Positions 25,628-33,622 of a stretch of 64,000 nucleotides of DNA are shown here, one piece after another. The notes beneath the pieces are model-generated. The model searched no databases. It had not been told where the DNA came from and saw nothing but the letters and a program-made list of their open reading frames with translations. Source of the DNA: Chitinophagaceae bacterium. Lineage in GTDB: Bacteria; Bacteroidota; Bacteroidia; Chitinophagales; Chitinophagaceae. Positions within the stretch are counted from its first letter, which is position 1. Every line of letters begins with the position of its first letter. The position numbers and the translations under genes are program-made. The stretch spans positions 124,001-188,000 of the forward strand of contig JAIETM010000001.1 in assembly GCA_019745155.1 (NCBI GenBank), given 5' to 3'.

Positions 25628-25984
25628 TTACTTGCGTGGTTTTACTTGCGAAGGGGGTATTTCTTTAGCGCGAACGGCAAAAGCAACCGTAGAGTCCATC
25701 AATTCAAGGTATTGTTTGGGTCTCGCCTCGTACCAACGCATAGCAGCATCAAAGTCCTTTCGGCTTAAGCGATGTGACGCTAAAATTTTCTGATACAACT
25801 GTGTATTGAGCTTTTGCTGGCGAGCCACACTGTCTTTAAACATGACTTCATTAAACCATTCGTCGGCCACAGACATTTCCCAAACAATTACTTTCATGGA
25901 ATCTACTGGAATAGGTGCTTTATCAGAAATTCCACAGGCAGCCAGCATCAGTACGCTACCCAATAGCCATACGAACTTACTCAT
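25628..25984 (-). CDS. DUF4296 lipoprotein
   Basis: A 118-residue lipoprotein with lipobox LMLAAC (Cys at about residue 17) and the helical DUF4296 body (VWEMSVADEWFNEV, HRLSRKDFDAAMRWYEARPKQY). Members are restricted to Bacteroidota and have no known function. It overlaps the stop of the DUF4835 gene by 4 nt, so the two are translated together. This pairing follows coaBC in many genomes. Confidence 0.8.
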   Translation of the reverse strand: MSKFVWLLGSVLMLAACGISDKAPIPVDSMKVIVWEMSVADEWFNEVMFKDSVARQQKLNTQLYQKILASHRLSRKDFDAAMRWYEARPKQYLELMDSTVAFAVRAKEIPPSQVKPRK

Positions 25985-26901
25985 TTCAATTCTTGTTTAT
26001 AGATACCTGCATTCACAATATCAATCGTACTCAACACATCCAATGCACGTGCTTTTTCCTGCGCTGGTGCTTTTTTAAAAATACCCACCAATTCAGTAGT
26101 CTTACCCTGCATAAACACCTGCAAAAACATAGTATTGGGATTCTCTCTATTGAAGGCCTGTAACTGCACTAAGGATTGCAATACATTGGTGCGCGCATCT
26201 TTCTCATTATTGTACAACTTGTCTAAGCCAGATCTGTAATAAGAATAAATGATATCATGGATAATGTTGTACCGACTGTTCAACATATTCTCACTTAACC
26301 AATAACGGTTACGCAATCCATCAAATACGCGCCAGCCACTGATATTTCTACCTTCAGGTGCATTGTTAACTATATTCTGTGCTTTCTGAAAATAGACATC
26401 ACCACCCTTGGGTGAGAATGAATCATAATCTAATCCAAGAATTGCGTAGACATAAAAAGCAAAAACAGCGGTGAGGTTTGCCGCAAGCGGATCTGAACCC
26501 TGCACCCTATTTTCATTAAACTCTACAGGCTGAAACTCTTGATATTTGAAATACACATCAGGGTCTTGAAAATTGAGCATAGCAGCCTGATAGGATGATT
26601 GATATACCGGTCTTGCAGCTTGAATAATCAATGTTGCTTTAAATAGATTTTGACTTTCAACACTCTCAATATTCAGTATAAAACTGCACTGAATCTTTTC
26701 CTGTTGCTTAAACACATCACCTGTCCACTTTCGATTGTTCAACAAATTGGTTAGCTGATTCTGTAACGTCACAAATACTTTTCTATCTACCGTAGAATTC
26801 ACTCTGGAAGAGTTGATGCTCACCTTCGCCTGTAGTTCTTGTGCTTGCGCAAACACAACCATCATCAGTCCTAGCCATATGCACAATAGTCGCTTACCCA
26901 T
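25981..26901 (-). CDS. DUF4835 family protein
   Basis: A 306-residue exported protein starting MGKRLLCIWLGLMMVVFAQAQ (signal peptide). The chosen ATG at 26901 overlaps the coaBC stop by 8 nt. A longer frame from 27033 would only add residues antisense-like to coaBC. The body contains GLDYDSFSPKGGDVYFQKAQ and WRVFDGLRNRYWLSENML, typical of the Bacteroidota DUF4835 family. Function unknown. The linkage with bamD, rpoZ and coaBC is conserved and suggests an envelope role. Confidence 0.82.
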   Translation of the reverse strand: MGKRLLCIWLGLMMVVFAQAQELQAKVSINSSRVNSTVDRKVFVTLQNQLTNLLNNRKWTGDVFKQQEKIQCSFILNIESVESQNLFKATLIIQAARPVYQSSYQAAMLNFQDPDVYFKYQEFQPVEFNENRVQGSDPLAANLTAVFAFYVYAILGLDYDSFSPKGGDVYFQKAQNIVNNAPEGRNISGWRVFDGLRNRYWLSENMLNSRYNIIHDIIYSYYRSGLDKLYNNEKDARTNVLQSLVQLQAFNRENPNTMFLQVFMQGKTTELVGIFKKAPAQEKARALDVLSTIDIVNAGIYKQELK

Positions 26902-28096
26902 GTCTCTTTGCGATAATATAGTCAACAATAGCTGCAGCCATCTCTTGCTTGCTCTGCAGCGGCAAAGGTATTTTATCTTGTTTCGAAAGAACAAGGGCTT
27001 TATTGGTATCAAATCCAAAACCAGCGCCTGCATCTTCTAACGTATTCAAAACAACTGCATCCAGCTTTTTCTGCTCCAGCTTTTTCTGCGCATTTATTTC
27101 ACCATCGTTTGTCTCTAAGGCAAAACCCAATAAGAACTGATTGGCACGCTTCTGTTCGCCCATTGCCTGCAAGATATCTTTGGTTTTCACCAGTGATAAT
27201 TGCATGTCTGCATCACCAGTCTTTTTGATTTTCTGATCAGCCACTTGACTTGGCGTATAGTCTGCAACAGCTGCATTCATCACAATAATATCAGCAGCAT
27301 CCATACCCGCCATACAAGCATCATACATTTGTGCAGCAGTTTGCACAGATACAACACGAATGCCAGCATAAGCGGGACAACGATCTGTTGGACCAGCAAT
27401 CAGTAATACTTCAGCACCTTGCATGTACAATGCCTCTGCCAGAGCCATACCCATCTTGCCAGAAGATCGATTACCGACAAAGCGTACAGGATCAATCGGC
27501 TCATGTGTGGGACCAGCAGTTACCAATGCTTTTACACCAGAGAGCGATTTAGCCCTGAAATAAGTTTCAGTGATCCAAGTAAGAATGTATTCAGGCTCGG
27601 CCACACGGCCATCGCCTTCTAAACCACTGGCCAATGCACCCTTGCCCACAGGCAAAACGCGATGACCATATTCTTGCAATAATGCAATATTTCTTCTCGT
27701 GGATTGATGATGCCACATATCTTCATCCATAGCCGGTGCTACGGCTACAGGACAAGTAGCAGAGAGATAAACAGCTAGCAACAAATTATCACAAATGCCA
27801 TTGGCCATTTTGGCCAACGTATTACAACTGGCAGGTACTATCAACATTAAATCAGCCCATCGGCCCAACAAAACATGATTGGCCCAGCTGTCTTCTGCAA
27901 ACATATCAATCAATACTTTCTTGCCTGAAAGCGTAGCCAGTGTTAATGGCGCTACAAAATCCTTTGCTGCAGGTGTCATGATCACTTGTACTTCTGCACC
28001 TGCTTTTGTTAATAAGCGTAGTAAATGGATAGACTTATATGCAGCTATACTGCCTGTAATACCCAGAATAATCTTTTTCCCCTGCAATGCTTGCAT
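26894..28096 (-). CDS. coaBC: Bifunctional phosphopantothenoylcysteine decarboxylase / phosphopantothenate-cysteine ligase
   Basis: A 400-residue two-domain enzyme of CoA synthesis. The N-terminal flavoprotein (CoaC, about 1-185) shows GITGSIAAYKS, PASCNTLAKMANGICDNLL and PAMDEDMW. The C-terminal ligase (CoaB) shows VTAGPTHEPIDPVRFVGNRSSGKMG and the KIKK motif. The reactions are coupling of 4'-phosphopantothenate to cysteine, then decarboxylation to phosphopantetheine. It lies downstream of rpoZ, but a terminator separates them. Confidence 0.93.
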   Translation of the reverse strand: MQALQGKKIILGITGSIAAYKSIHLLRLLTKAGAEVQVIMTPAAKDFVAPLTLATLSGKKVLIDMFAEDSWANHVLLGRWADLMLIVPASCNTLAKMANGICDNLLLAVYLSATCPVAVAPAMDEDMWHHQSTRRNIALLQEYGHRVLPVGKGALASGLEGDGRVAEPEYILTWITETYFRAKSLSGVKALVTAGPTHEPIDPVRFVGNRSSGKMGMALAEALYMQGAEVLLIAGPTDRCPAYAGIRVVSVQTAAQMYDACMAGMDAADIIVMNAAVADYTPSQVADQKIKKTGDADMQLSLVKTKDILQAMGEQKRANQFLLGFALETNDGEINAQKKLEQKKLDAVVLNTLEDAGAGFGFDTNKALVLSKQDKIPLPLQSKQEMAAAIVDYIIAKRHG

Positions 28097-28105
28097 ACCG
28101 TAAAG

Positions 28106-28140
28106 TAAAACAAAAAACGGCAGTCAAATGACTGCCGTTT
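28106..28140 (-). terminator. Terminator after rpoZ
   Basis: An 11-bp stem AAACGGCAGTC/GACTGCCGTTT with a 4-nt loop is followed on the minus strand by TTTGTTTTAC. Confidence 0.75.
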
Positions 28141-28161
28141 GGGAATTAACTTACCGTATGA

Positions 28162-28503
28162 TTAACGGAACAAATCGTTGTCAGCATTGCGGTGGTATAC
28201 CTTGTGCTCCATGAATTCCTGGGTAGCCAGGATTGCTGGGTTAGGCATACGCTCATACGCTCTAGAAATCTCAATCTGCTCTTTGTTCTCATGAATCTCT
28301 TCCAGACTATCTGTATGGCTAGCAAACTCTTCCAGTTTGTTGTGCAGCTCTTCTCTCAATGAGATATTGATCTGGTTAGCACGCTTGGCAATGATGGCAA
28401 TAGACTCATACAGGTTACCTGTATGTGCTTTGATATCCACCAGGTGCTTGGTCTCCACAACATTGGAGGTATTAGCGCTAAGCTGTCTTCTTAGTTTGCT
28501 CAT
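28162..28503 (-). CDS. rpoZ: RNA polymerase omega subunit, Rpb6-like
   Basis: A 113-residue Bacteroidota omega (Rpb6-type). Its key region is NLYESIAIIAKRANQINISLREELHNKLEEF, equivalent to the omega helix that clamps the beta' C-terminus. The start overlaps the bamD 3' end by 26 nt in another frame. A terminator follows 22 nt downstream. Confidence 0.85.
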   Translation of the reverse strand: MSKLRRQLSANTSNVVETKHLVDIKAHTGNLYESIAIIAKRANQINISLREELHNKLEEFASHTDSLEEIHENKEQIEISRAYERMPNPAILATQEFMEHKVYHRNADNDLFR

Positions 28504-29311
28504 TGTTGGTAGTATTGATATTTTTTAAAAAATTGTCGGTCTGTGTTTTGAATTTTGTCACCTCCTCCAGCAACTTACTATCTCCGAAACGTTCTTTGAA
28601 ATCTGAGATCTCACTCAGTACTTTTTCAAAGCGCTCCTTCTGCTTTTCCTCATAGCTGTTCTCTGCATACTTGAAGTAAGAACGAATCACCAATAATTTA
28701 TACTCATCTGCACGTTTAGAGTCAGGATAGTTATCAGAAACATTGGCAAATGCAATCGCTGCAGCTTTGTAATAACCCAAATCATAATACAACTGCGCGC
28801 TCTTTAATTCTTTTGCCTCTAGTTTCTCCCTACACACATCAATGATATCATTGGCTTCCTTCACACGCTTAGATGTAGGATGTGTATTGATAAAAGCCTG
28901 CATCAAAGACATGGTCTTATTGGTGGGCGTTTGATCCAATTCTACTTTAGGCGATTGCTTATAGAAACAATATGCACGCATGTACTCACACTCTTCTGCC
29001 TTGGCAGAAGTTGGAAAATATTCCACAAAGGTTTTGAATAGGTTCTCTCCGTTGATATAGTCTCTCGTGTTGTAATAAGAATACGCCCATTTGTAGAACA
29101 TATCTTCATAACGCGGAGAGCCTTTTAGGTAGGGCGACAATTCTTCAAAGAGCTGCTGAGAGTAGTTATACTTTTTATTGGCATAATACTGTTCAGCCAT
29201 TTGGTACTTGTACTCAAGGTCCTTGCTCTTCATTACCTTATTGAATTTGTTGGAGCAGCTCCCCAAAAACACGACTAAAGTAAATAACAGAATGCGTAAG
29301 GTCCTCATCAT
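28478..29311 (-). CDS. bamD: Outer-membrane protein assembly factor BamD
   Basis: A 277-residue lipoprotein (LFTLVVFLGSC, Cys at about residue 19) with five TPR-like helical repeats. It contains YANKKYNYSQQLFEEL and FKTFVEYFPTSAKAEECEYMRAYC, matching BamD of the BAM complex that inserts outer-membrane barrels. It starts at 29311 or one codon on at 29308. The C-terminal 26 nt overlap rpoZ. Confidence 0.88.
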   Translation of the reverse strand: MMRTLRILLFTLVVFLGSCSNKFNKVMKSKDLEYKYQMAEQYYANKKYNYSQQLFEELSPYLKGSPRYEDMFYKWAYSYYNTRDYINGENLFKTFVEYFPTSAKAEECEYMRAYCFYKQSPKVELDQTPTNKTMSLMQAFINTHPTSKRVKEANDIIDVCREKLEAKELKSAQLYYDLGYYKAAAIAFANVSDNYPDSKRADEYKLLVIRSYFKYAENSYEEKQKERFEKVLSEISDFKERFGDSKLLEEVTKFKTQTDNFLKNINTTNNEQTKKTA

Positions 29312-29319
29312 AAAGCGGG

Positions 29320-29327
29320 CAAAATTA
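29320..29327 (-). promoter_or_regulatory. Predicted -7 element of bamD
   Basis: TAATTTTG on the minus strand lies 9-12 nt before the candidate ATG codons, predicting a leader of only a few bases. Confidence 0.45.
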
Positions 29328-29410
29328 ATGAATTAACAGCAATATATCTACCCAAATGCTGAAACAGGCAAAAGAGCCGTTAAGATTTATCTAAAAAGCT
29401 CATAATCAAT

Positions 29411-29441
29411 TAAAAAAGGCCATCCGCGCTAACGGATGGCC
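29411..29441 (-). terminator. Terminator after rpsA
   Basis: GGCCATCCG and CGGATGGCC form a 9-bp stem. On the minus strand it is followed by TTTTTTAATTG. Confidence 0.8.
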
Positions 29442-29473
29442 CATTCTGTAACTATTCCTACAAGGGAACCTGC

Positions 29474-31369
29474 TTATTTAGCATCTCCCTCGCCTTCCTG
29501 CAATTTGGCTTTGATTTCGGCCAACGCACCCAGATCACCCAGTGTAGCTTTTTCTACTTTGTTCTGGATAGTCTTCACAGCTTTCTTCGTCTTTTCAGCT
29601 TCGTTGCGGGCTTCTTTCTTAGCAGCTTCCTTCTCTTCAGTCTTCACCTGCTCCCAAATACGGGCATGGCTCAGAACGATACGCTTCTCGTTACGGTCGA
29701 ATTCGATCACCATAAATTGGTTCACATCATCAGCCTTCACGGTAGTGCCATCTTCTTTACCCAGGTGGCGGTTAGGCGCAAATCCTTCCAGACCATAAGG
29801 CAGCTGAACCAGCGCACCTTTATCGTCCTTACGAGTTACGGTACCTTCATGCACTGTGCCGATAGCGAATGTATCTTCCAGTGCATTCCAGGGATCTTCT
29901 TCCAGTTGTTTGTGGCCCAGTTGGAGCTTGCGGTTTTCCTTATCGATGCTCAAAATGATCGTATCGATATGTTCAGCCACTTTCACATACTCAGAAGGAT
30001 GGTTGAAACGCTTTAACCAGCTCAGGTCGCTGATGTGGATCATACCACCGATACCAGCTTCCAGCTCAACAAATACACCATAAGGTGTGATATTCTTCAC
30101 CAAACCCTTATGCTTGCTACCTTCTGGGAATTTATCTTCGATAGTAGTCCAAGGATCTTCGCTCATTTGCTTGATAGAGAGACTCATCTTGCGGCTGTCC
30201 TTATCCAGGGTAACCACTTTTGCTTCGTGCTCATCACCCAGCTTGAAGAATTCTTTAGCATTGATTGGGGTATTTGCCCAAGTAATCTCAGATACGTGTA
30301 CCAGACCTTCAACACCAGGCTGAATTTCCAAGAATGCACCGTAATCTTCGATGTTCACTACTTTACCCTTCACCACAGCACCTTCGCTGAGGTTTTCAGG
30401 CAGCACATCCCAAGGATGTGGCGTCAGCTGCTTCAAGCCGAGGCTGATACGCTTCTTGTCGTCGTCGAAATCCAATACTACCACCTGCAGCTTCTGGTCG
30501 AGTTTTACAACCTCGCTTGGGTGAGAGATACGACCCCATGAAATATCTGTGATATAGAGCAGACCGTCCAGACCACCCAGATCCATGAAAGCACCGAAAT
30601 CAGTGATGTTCTTCACAGTTCCTTCCAGTACCTGACCTTTTTCCAGCTTGCTCATGATCTCTGCACGTTGTGCTTCGATATCGCTTTCGATAAGGGCTTT
30701 GTGAGATACTACTGCGTTCTTGATTGCTTCGTTGATCTTCACCACCTTGAACTCCATCGTCTTACCTACGAACTGATCGTAATCAGTTACAGGCTTCACG
30801 TCGATCTGAGAACCTGGTAAGAAAGTTTCCATACCAAATACGTCTACGATCAAGCCACCTTTGGTTTTGCTGGTAACCACGCCGGTAACCACTTCACCAG
30901 TCTTGTGAACTTCAACGATACGCTCCCATGCACGGAAGATGCGCGCTTGCTTGCGGCTCAGGTGCAGGTGACCTTGTCTGTCTTCTTTTTCTACAACCAT
31001 TACTTCCACTTCATCACCAACTTTCAAACCTGGTGTGTCGCGGAATTCATTCAATGATACCAGACCATCGCTCTTGAAACCAATGTTGATTACCACGTCG
31101 GTCTTAGTAACACCTACCACACCGCCTCTGATAATTTCACCATCATTGATTTGAACGAAAGTGGCATCGTACACTTTATCGTACTTTGCTTTTTCGTCTG
31201 CTTTGTAATGGCTTACATTGCGCTTGTCTACGCTCCAGTCAAAATCATCATGTGCTGTAACTACAGCTTCTACAGGTGTGTTTGTTGACGCAGTAGTCTC
31301 GGCGGCCGCTTCGGCAGCACCAGTTGACTCCTGTGCATCTGCGTTTAATTGTTTAACAATCAGTTTCAT
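29474..31369 (-). CDS. rpsA: 30S ribosomal protein S1
   Basis: A 631-residue protein with six S1 RNA-binding repeats, beginning at about residues 74 (GEIIRGGVVGVTKT), 158, 243 (GQVLEGTVKNITDFGAF), 328, 413 and 500. An N-terminal Ala/Thr/Glu-rich arm of about 50 residues and a Lys/Glu-rich C-terminal tail flank them. S1 helps recruit mRNA to the ribosome, which matters in a phylum that rarely uses Shine-Dalgarno sites. It has its own promoter (31401) and terminator. Confidence 0.95.
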   Translation of the reverse strand: MKLIVKQLNADAQESTGAAEAAAETTASTNTPVEAVVTAHDDFDWSVDKRNVSHYKADEKAKYDKVYDATFVQINDGEIIRGGVVGVTKTDVVINIGFKSDGLVSLNEFRDTPGLKVGDEVEVMVVEKEDRQGHLHLSRKQARIFRAWERIVEVHKTGEVVTGVVTSKTKGGLIVDVFGMETFLPGSQIDVKPVTDYDQFVGKTMEFKVVKINEAIKNAVVSHKALIESDIEAQRAEIMSKLEKGQVLEGTVKNITDFGAFMDLGGLDGLLYITDISWGRISHPSEVVKLDQKLQVVVLDFDDDKKRISLGLKQLTPHPWDVLPENLSEGAVVKGKVVNIEDYGAFLEIQPGVEGLVHVSEITWANTPINAKEFFKLGDEHEAKVVTLDKDSRKMSLSIKQMSEDPWTTIEDKFPEGSKHKGLVKNITPYGVFVELEAGIGGMIHISDLSWLKRFNHPSEYVKVAEHIDTIILSIDKENRKLQLGHKQLEEDPWNALEDTFAIGTVHEGTVTRKDDKGALVQLPYGLEGFAPNRHLGKEDGTTVKADDVNQFMVIEFDRNEKRIVLSHARIWEQVKTEEKEAAKKEARNEAEKTKKAVKTIQNKVEKATLGDLGALAEIKAKLQEGEGDAK

Positions 31370-31400
31370 AAAAGATCCCGAGGGTTTTAAATCGGGAGCG

Positions 31401-31433
31401 CAAAGGTAGGGAATGAAATGCGTAAAAAAGCAA
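31401..31433 (-). promoter_or_regulatory. Promoter of rpsA
   Basis: On the minus strand TTG (31433-31431), a 22-nt spacer and TACCTTTG (31408-31401) match the Bacteroidota consensus. The leader is about 25 nt. The 170 bases upstream hold only a 6-bp AATGCC/GGCATT hairpin (31433-31460 region) and no gene. Confidence 0.65.
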
Positions 31434-31602
31434 TGCCAGCCTGATTTTCGGGCATTTTTTGTTGGATAAATCCCAACACTACTCTGAGTGGAATATTTCT
31501 AAGGACAAATTATTCTTTTCGGAAATACAAATGATTGAAAATCAACCCCTAAAATACACCTCAACCTTAAACTAGTAACTGTAAAGCGACTATTAATCCG
31601 AA

Positions 31603-32031
31603 TCAGGACTGAATATAGTTTTGCAACTGATGAATAGTTTCTTGTTGATTCAAAATCGTCTCAGCCACCACATCATTCATAGAAACAATCCCTGCCAGCT
31701 GACCATCATTCACAACAGGCAGGTACCTGATTTTAAAAGAGGACATTAATTGCATGCAAGTATCAATAGTGGTATTCATATCCACCGGTGGAAAATCGCT
31801 AGTCATGATATCGCCTACTGTGGTATCGTCAGAATGGCGCCCTTTGAGAATCACCTTACGCGAATAATCGCGCTCCGTCATAATCCCTGCAAAAACACCA
31901 TTACGCATCACCACTACAGAACCAATATTTTGATCAGCCATCATGCGTAAAGCATCTATGACAGTTGTTTCAGGAGGCACAGTAGCAATGTGTGTGCCTT
32001 TTCGGCGAAGGATATCACTGACTTTTCTCAT
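31603..32031 (-). CDS. Tandem CBS-domain protein
   Basis: A 142-residue protein made of two CBS motifs (about residues 8-65 and 72-130), with the usual GIMTERDYSRKV and LAGIVSMNDVV segments. CBS pairs bind adenosine nucleotides and sense energy state. No effector domain is attached, so the partner is unknown. Members of this family are often annotated as IMP dehydrogenase-like, which is misleading since the catalytic barrel is absent. It stands alone on the minus strand. Confidence 0.85.
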   Translation of the reverse strand: MRKVSDILRRKGTHIATVPPETTVIDALRMMADQNIGSVVVMRNGVFAGIMTERDYSRKVILKGRHSDDTTVGDIMTSDFPPVDMNTTIDTCMQLMSSFKIRYLPVVNDGQLAGIVSMNDVVAETILNQQETIHQLQNYIQS

Positions 32032-32118
32032 ATGGCATTCGTTTGCATTAAATTACTAATTTTTGTCGGTAAATACACATCTGTCAAAACCAACTTATTT
32101 TAGTTCAAACTTTTGGCC

Positions 32119-32388
32119 ATGAAAAAGATGCTTCAACTACTGCTTGCACTTTCCATCAGCGCTAGCTTGCTTGCACAAACCAAACCAGCCCCAACTGCAG
32201 CAAAAAACAACACCAAGCCTACCATTGCGGTAAAGGCTGTAGGCCCCAAAAAAGCGGATGGCACATTGGATATGCGCTACAAGGCCAATAAAGAAGCGGT
32301 TCGCGCTGCGGGCCCAAGAAAAAAGGACGGCACATTAGACATGCGCTATAAAACAAACCAGGAAAAAGTAAAGAAAGGGAAAGGCTAG
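32119..32388 (+). CDS. Small secreted protein with duplicated GP(K/R)KxDGTLDMRYK motif
   Basis: An 89-residue protein with a signal peptide (LLLALSISASLLAQ) and two near-identical repeats: GPKKADGTLDMRYKANKEAV and GPRKKDGTLDMRYKTNQEKV. It is strongly basic. Short exported proteins with this repeat occur in Chitinophagaceae-type genomes, as far as I recall, and have no assigned function. The ATG at 32119 is preferred over the TTG 6 nt upstream. Its stop lies 1 nt from the convergent flavoprotein gene. Confidence 0.65.
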   Translation: MKKMLQLLLALSISASLLAQTKPAPTAAKNNTKPTIAVKAVGPKKADGTLDMRYKANKEAVRAAGPRKKDGTLDMRYKTNQEKVKKGKG

Positions 32389-32389
32389 T

Positions 32390-33622
32390 TTAACACTGCT
32401 GTGCAATATGCTGCGCAGCGATCCATCCTGATGTCCAGGCATGCTGAAAATTAAAGCCGCCAGTGATGCCGTCTACATCCATTACTTCACCGGCAAAATA
32501 AAGCCCTGGCAACAGCTTGCTTTGCATACTGTTCACATCAACTTCATTGAGCTGAATACCGCCGCAGGTAACAAACTCTTCTTTGAAAGTTGTTTTACCG
32601 CTAACACTAAATTCATTTGCAACCAATAAGCGAATCAATAGCTGCTGTTGCTTTGCAGGTAAATCAGCCCAACGCATTTGCTCCGTAATGCCAGCTTGTT
32701 CTAAAAAGAATGCCCATAGTCTGTTGGGTAAACCAAATGAATTTTTACCATGGATTTTTTGTGCAGCCTGTGTTTGTCTTAATTCAATAAACGCGTCTTT
32801 CATCGACTGCTCATGATACTCTGGCAGCCAATTTATCATCACGTTAAACTGATATTGCTTCTCTGCCAATTCTCTAGCACCCCAAGCTGATAATCGTAAA
32901 ATAGCCGGACCACTCATGCCCCAGTGAGTAATCAATACCGGACCGACCTCCTGCAATTTCGAACCCAAAATTTTTACAGAAGCTTTCGCCACACTTACTC
33001 CCATTAATGAAGTGATGGGATGCTTGGGCATATTGAAAGTAAATAAGGATGGAACAGGAGGAGCAATTGTATGCCCGGTTGCAGTTAACCAACCAAACTG
33101 TGCTGCTTTAGGATATCCGCCAGTTGCAATACAAAGAAAATCTGCTGTAAGCGTTCTACTGCCGGCAGTCTCTAAGTGAAATTGTCCATTCACTTGTTTG
33201 ATCTGCTGCACATCACAATTCAGTTGAAGTGCTACCCCATATTGGTTGGCTTCGCGCAATAAACAATCGATAATTGTTTGCGAATTGTTCGTGTCAGGAA
33301 ACATTCTACCATCCGCTTCCTGATGTATCGTAACACCACGTTCTGCAAACCACGCCAATGTATCTTTCGGTGAAAACCAGTGTAGCGATTTTTTTAAGAA
33401 TGATTGTCCGCGTGGATATCGTCTAGACAATTCCGGAATCTCAAACAAAGCATGTGTTACATTACATCTACCACCGCCACTCACTTTTACTTTTTGCAAT
33501 ACCTTACTCGTCTTCTCCACAATAATCACACGAAGAGAAGGCTCTAATCTGGCCGCATTCACTGCGCAGAAAAAACCTGCTGCACCCCCGCCAATAACGA
33601 CCAATGATTTCTGTTCACTCAT
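32390..33622 (-). CDS. HI0933/BaiN-like NAD(P)/FAD-dependent oxidoreductase
   Basis: A 410-residue flavoprotein. The N-terminal Rossmann motif VVIGGGAAGFFCAVNAA (about 8-24) is followed by VSGGGRCNVTH (about 49-59), and the C-terminus has FAGEVMDVDGITGGFNFQHAWTSGWIAAQ. These are the hallmarks of the HI0933-like family, which includes enzymes reducing steroid or other C=C bonds; the natural substrate in most bacteria is unknown. It overlaps the upstream dipeptidase gene by 4 nt. Confidence 0.85.
   Translation of the reverse strand: MSEQKSLVVIGGGAAGFFCAVNAARLEPSLRVIIVEKTSKVLQKVKVSGGGRCNVTHALFEIPELSRRYPRGQSFLKKSLHWFSPKDTLAWFAERGVTIHQEADGRMFPDTNNSQTIIDCLLREANQYGVALQLNCDVQQIKQVNGQFHLETAGSRTLTADFLCIATGGYPKAAQFGWLTATGHTIAPPVPSLFTFNMPKHPITSLMGVSVAKASVKILGSKLQEVGPVLITHWGMSGPAILRLSAWGARELAEKQYQFNVMINWLPEYHEQSMKDAFIELRQTQAAQKIHGKNSFGLPNRLWAFFLEQAGITEQMRWADLPAKQQQLLIRLLVANEFSVSGKTTFKEEFVTCGGIQLNEVDVNSMQSKLLPGLYFAGEVMDVDGITGGFNFQHAWTSGWIAAQHIAQQC

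Noticed and set aside
31433-31465. Hairpin upstream of rpsA as a terminator
   Set aside because: The stem is only 6 bp with a long loop and overlaps the rpsA promoter, so evidence is too weak to list as a terminator.
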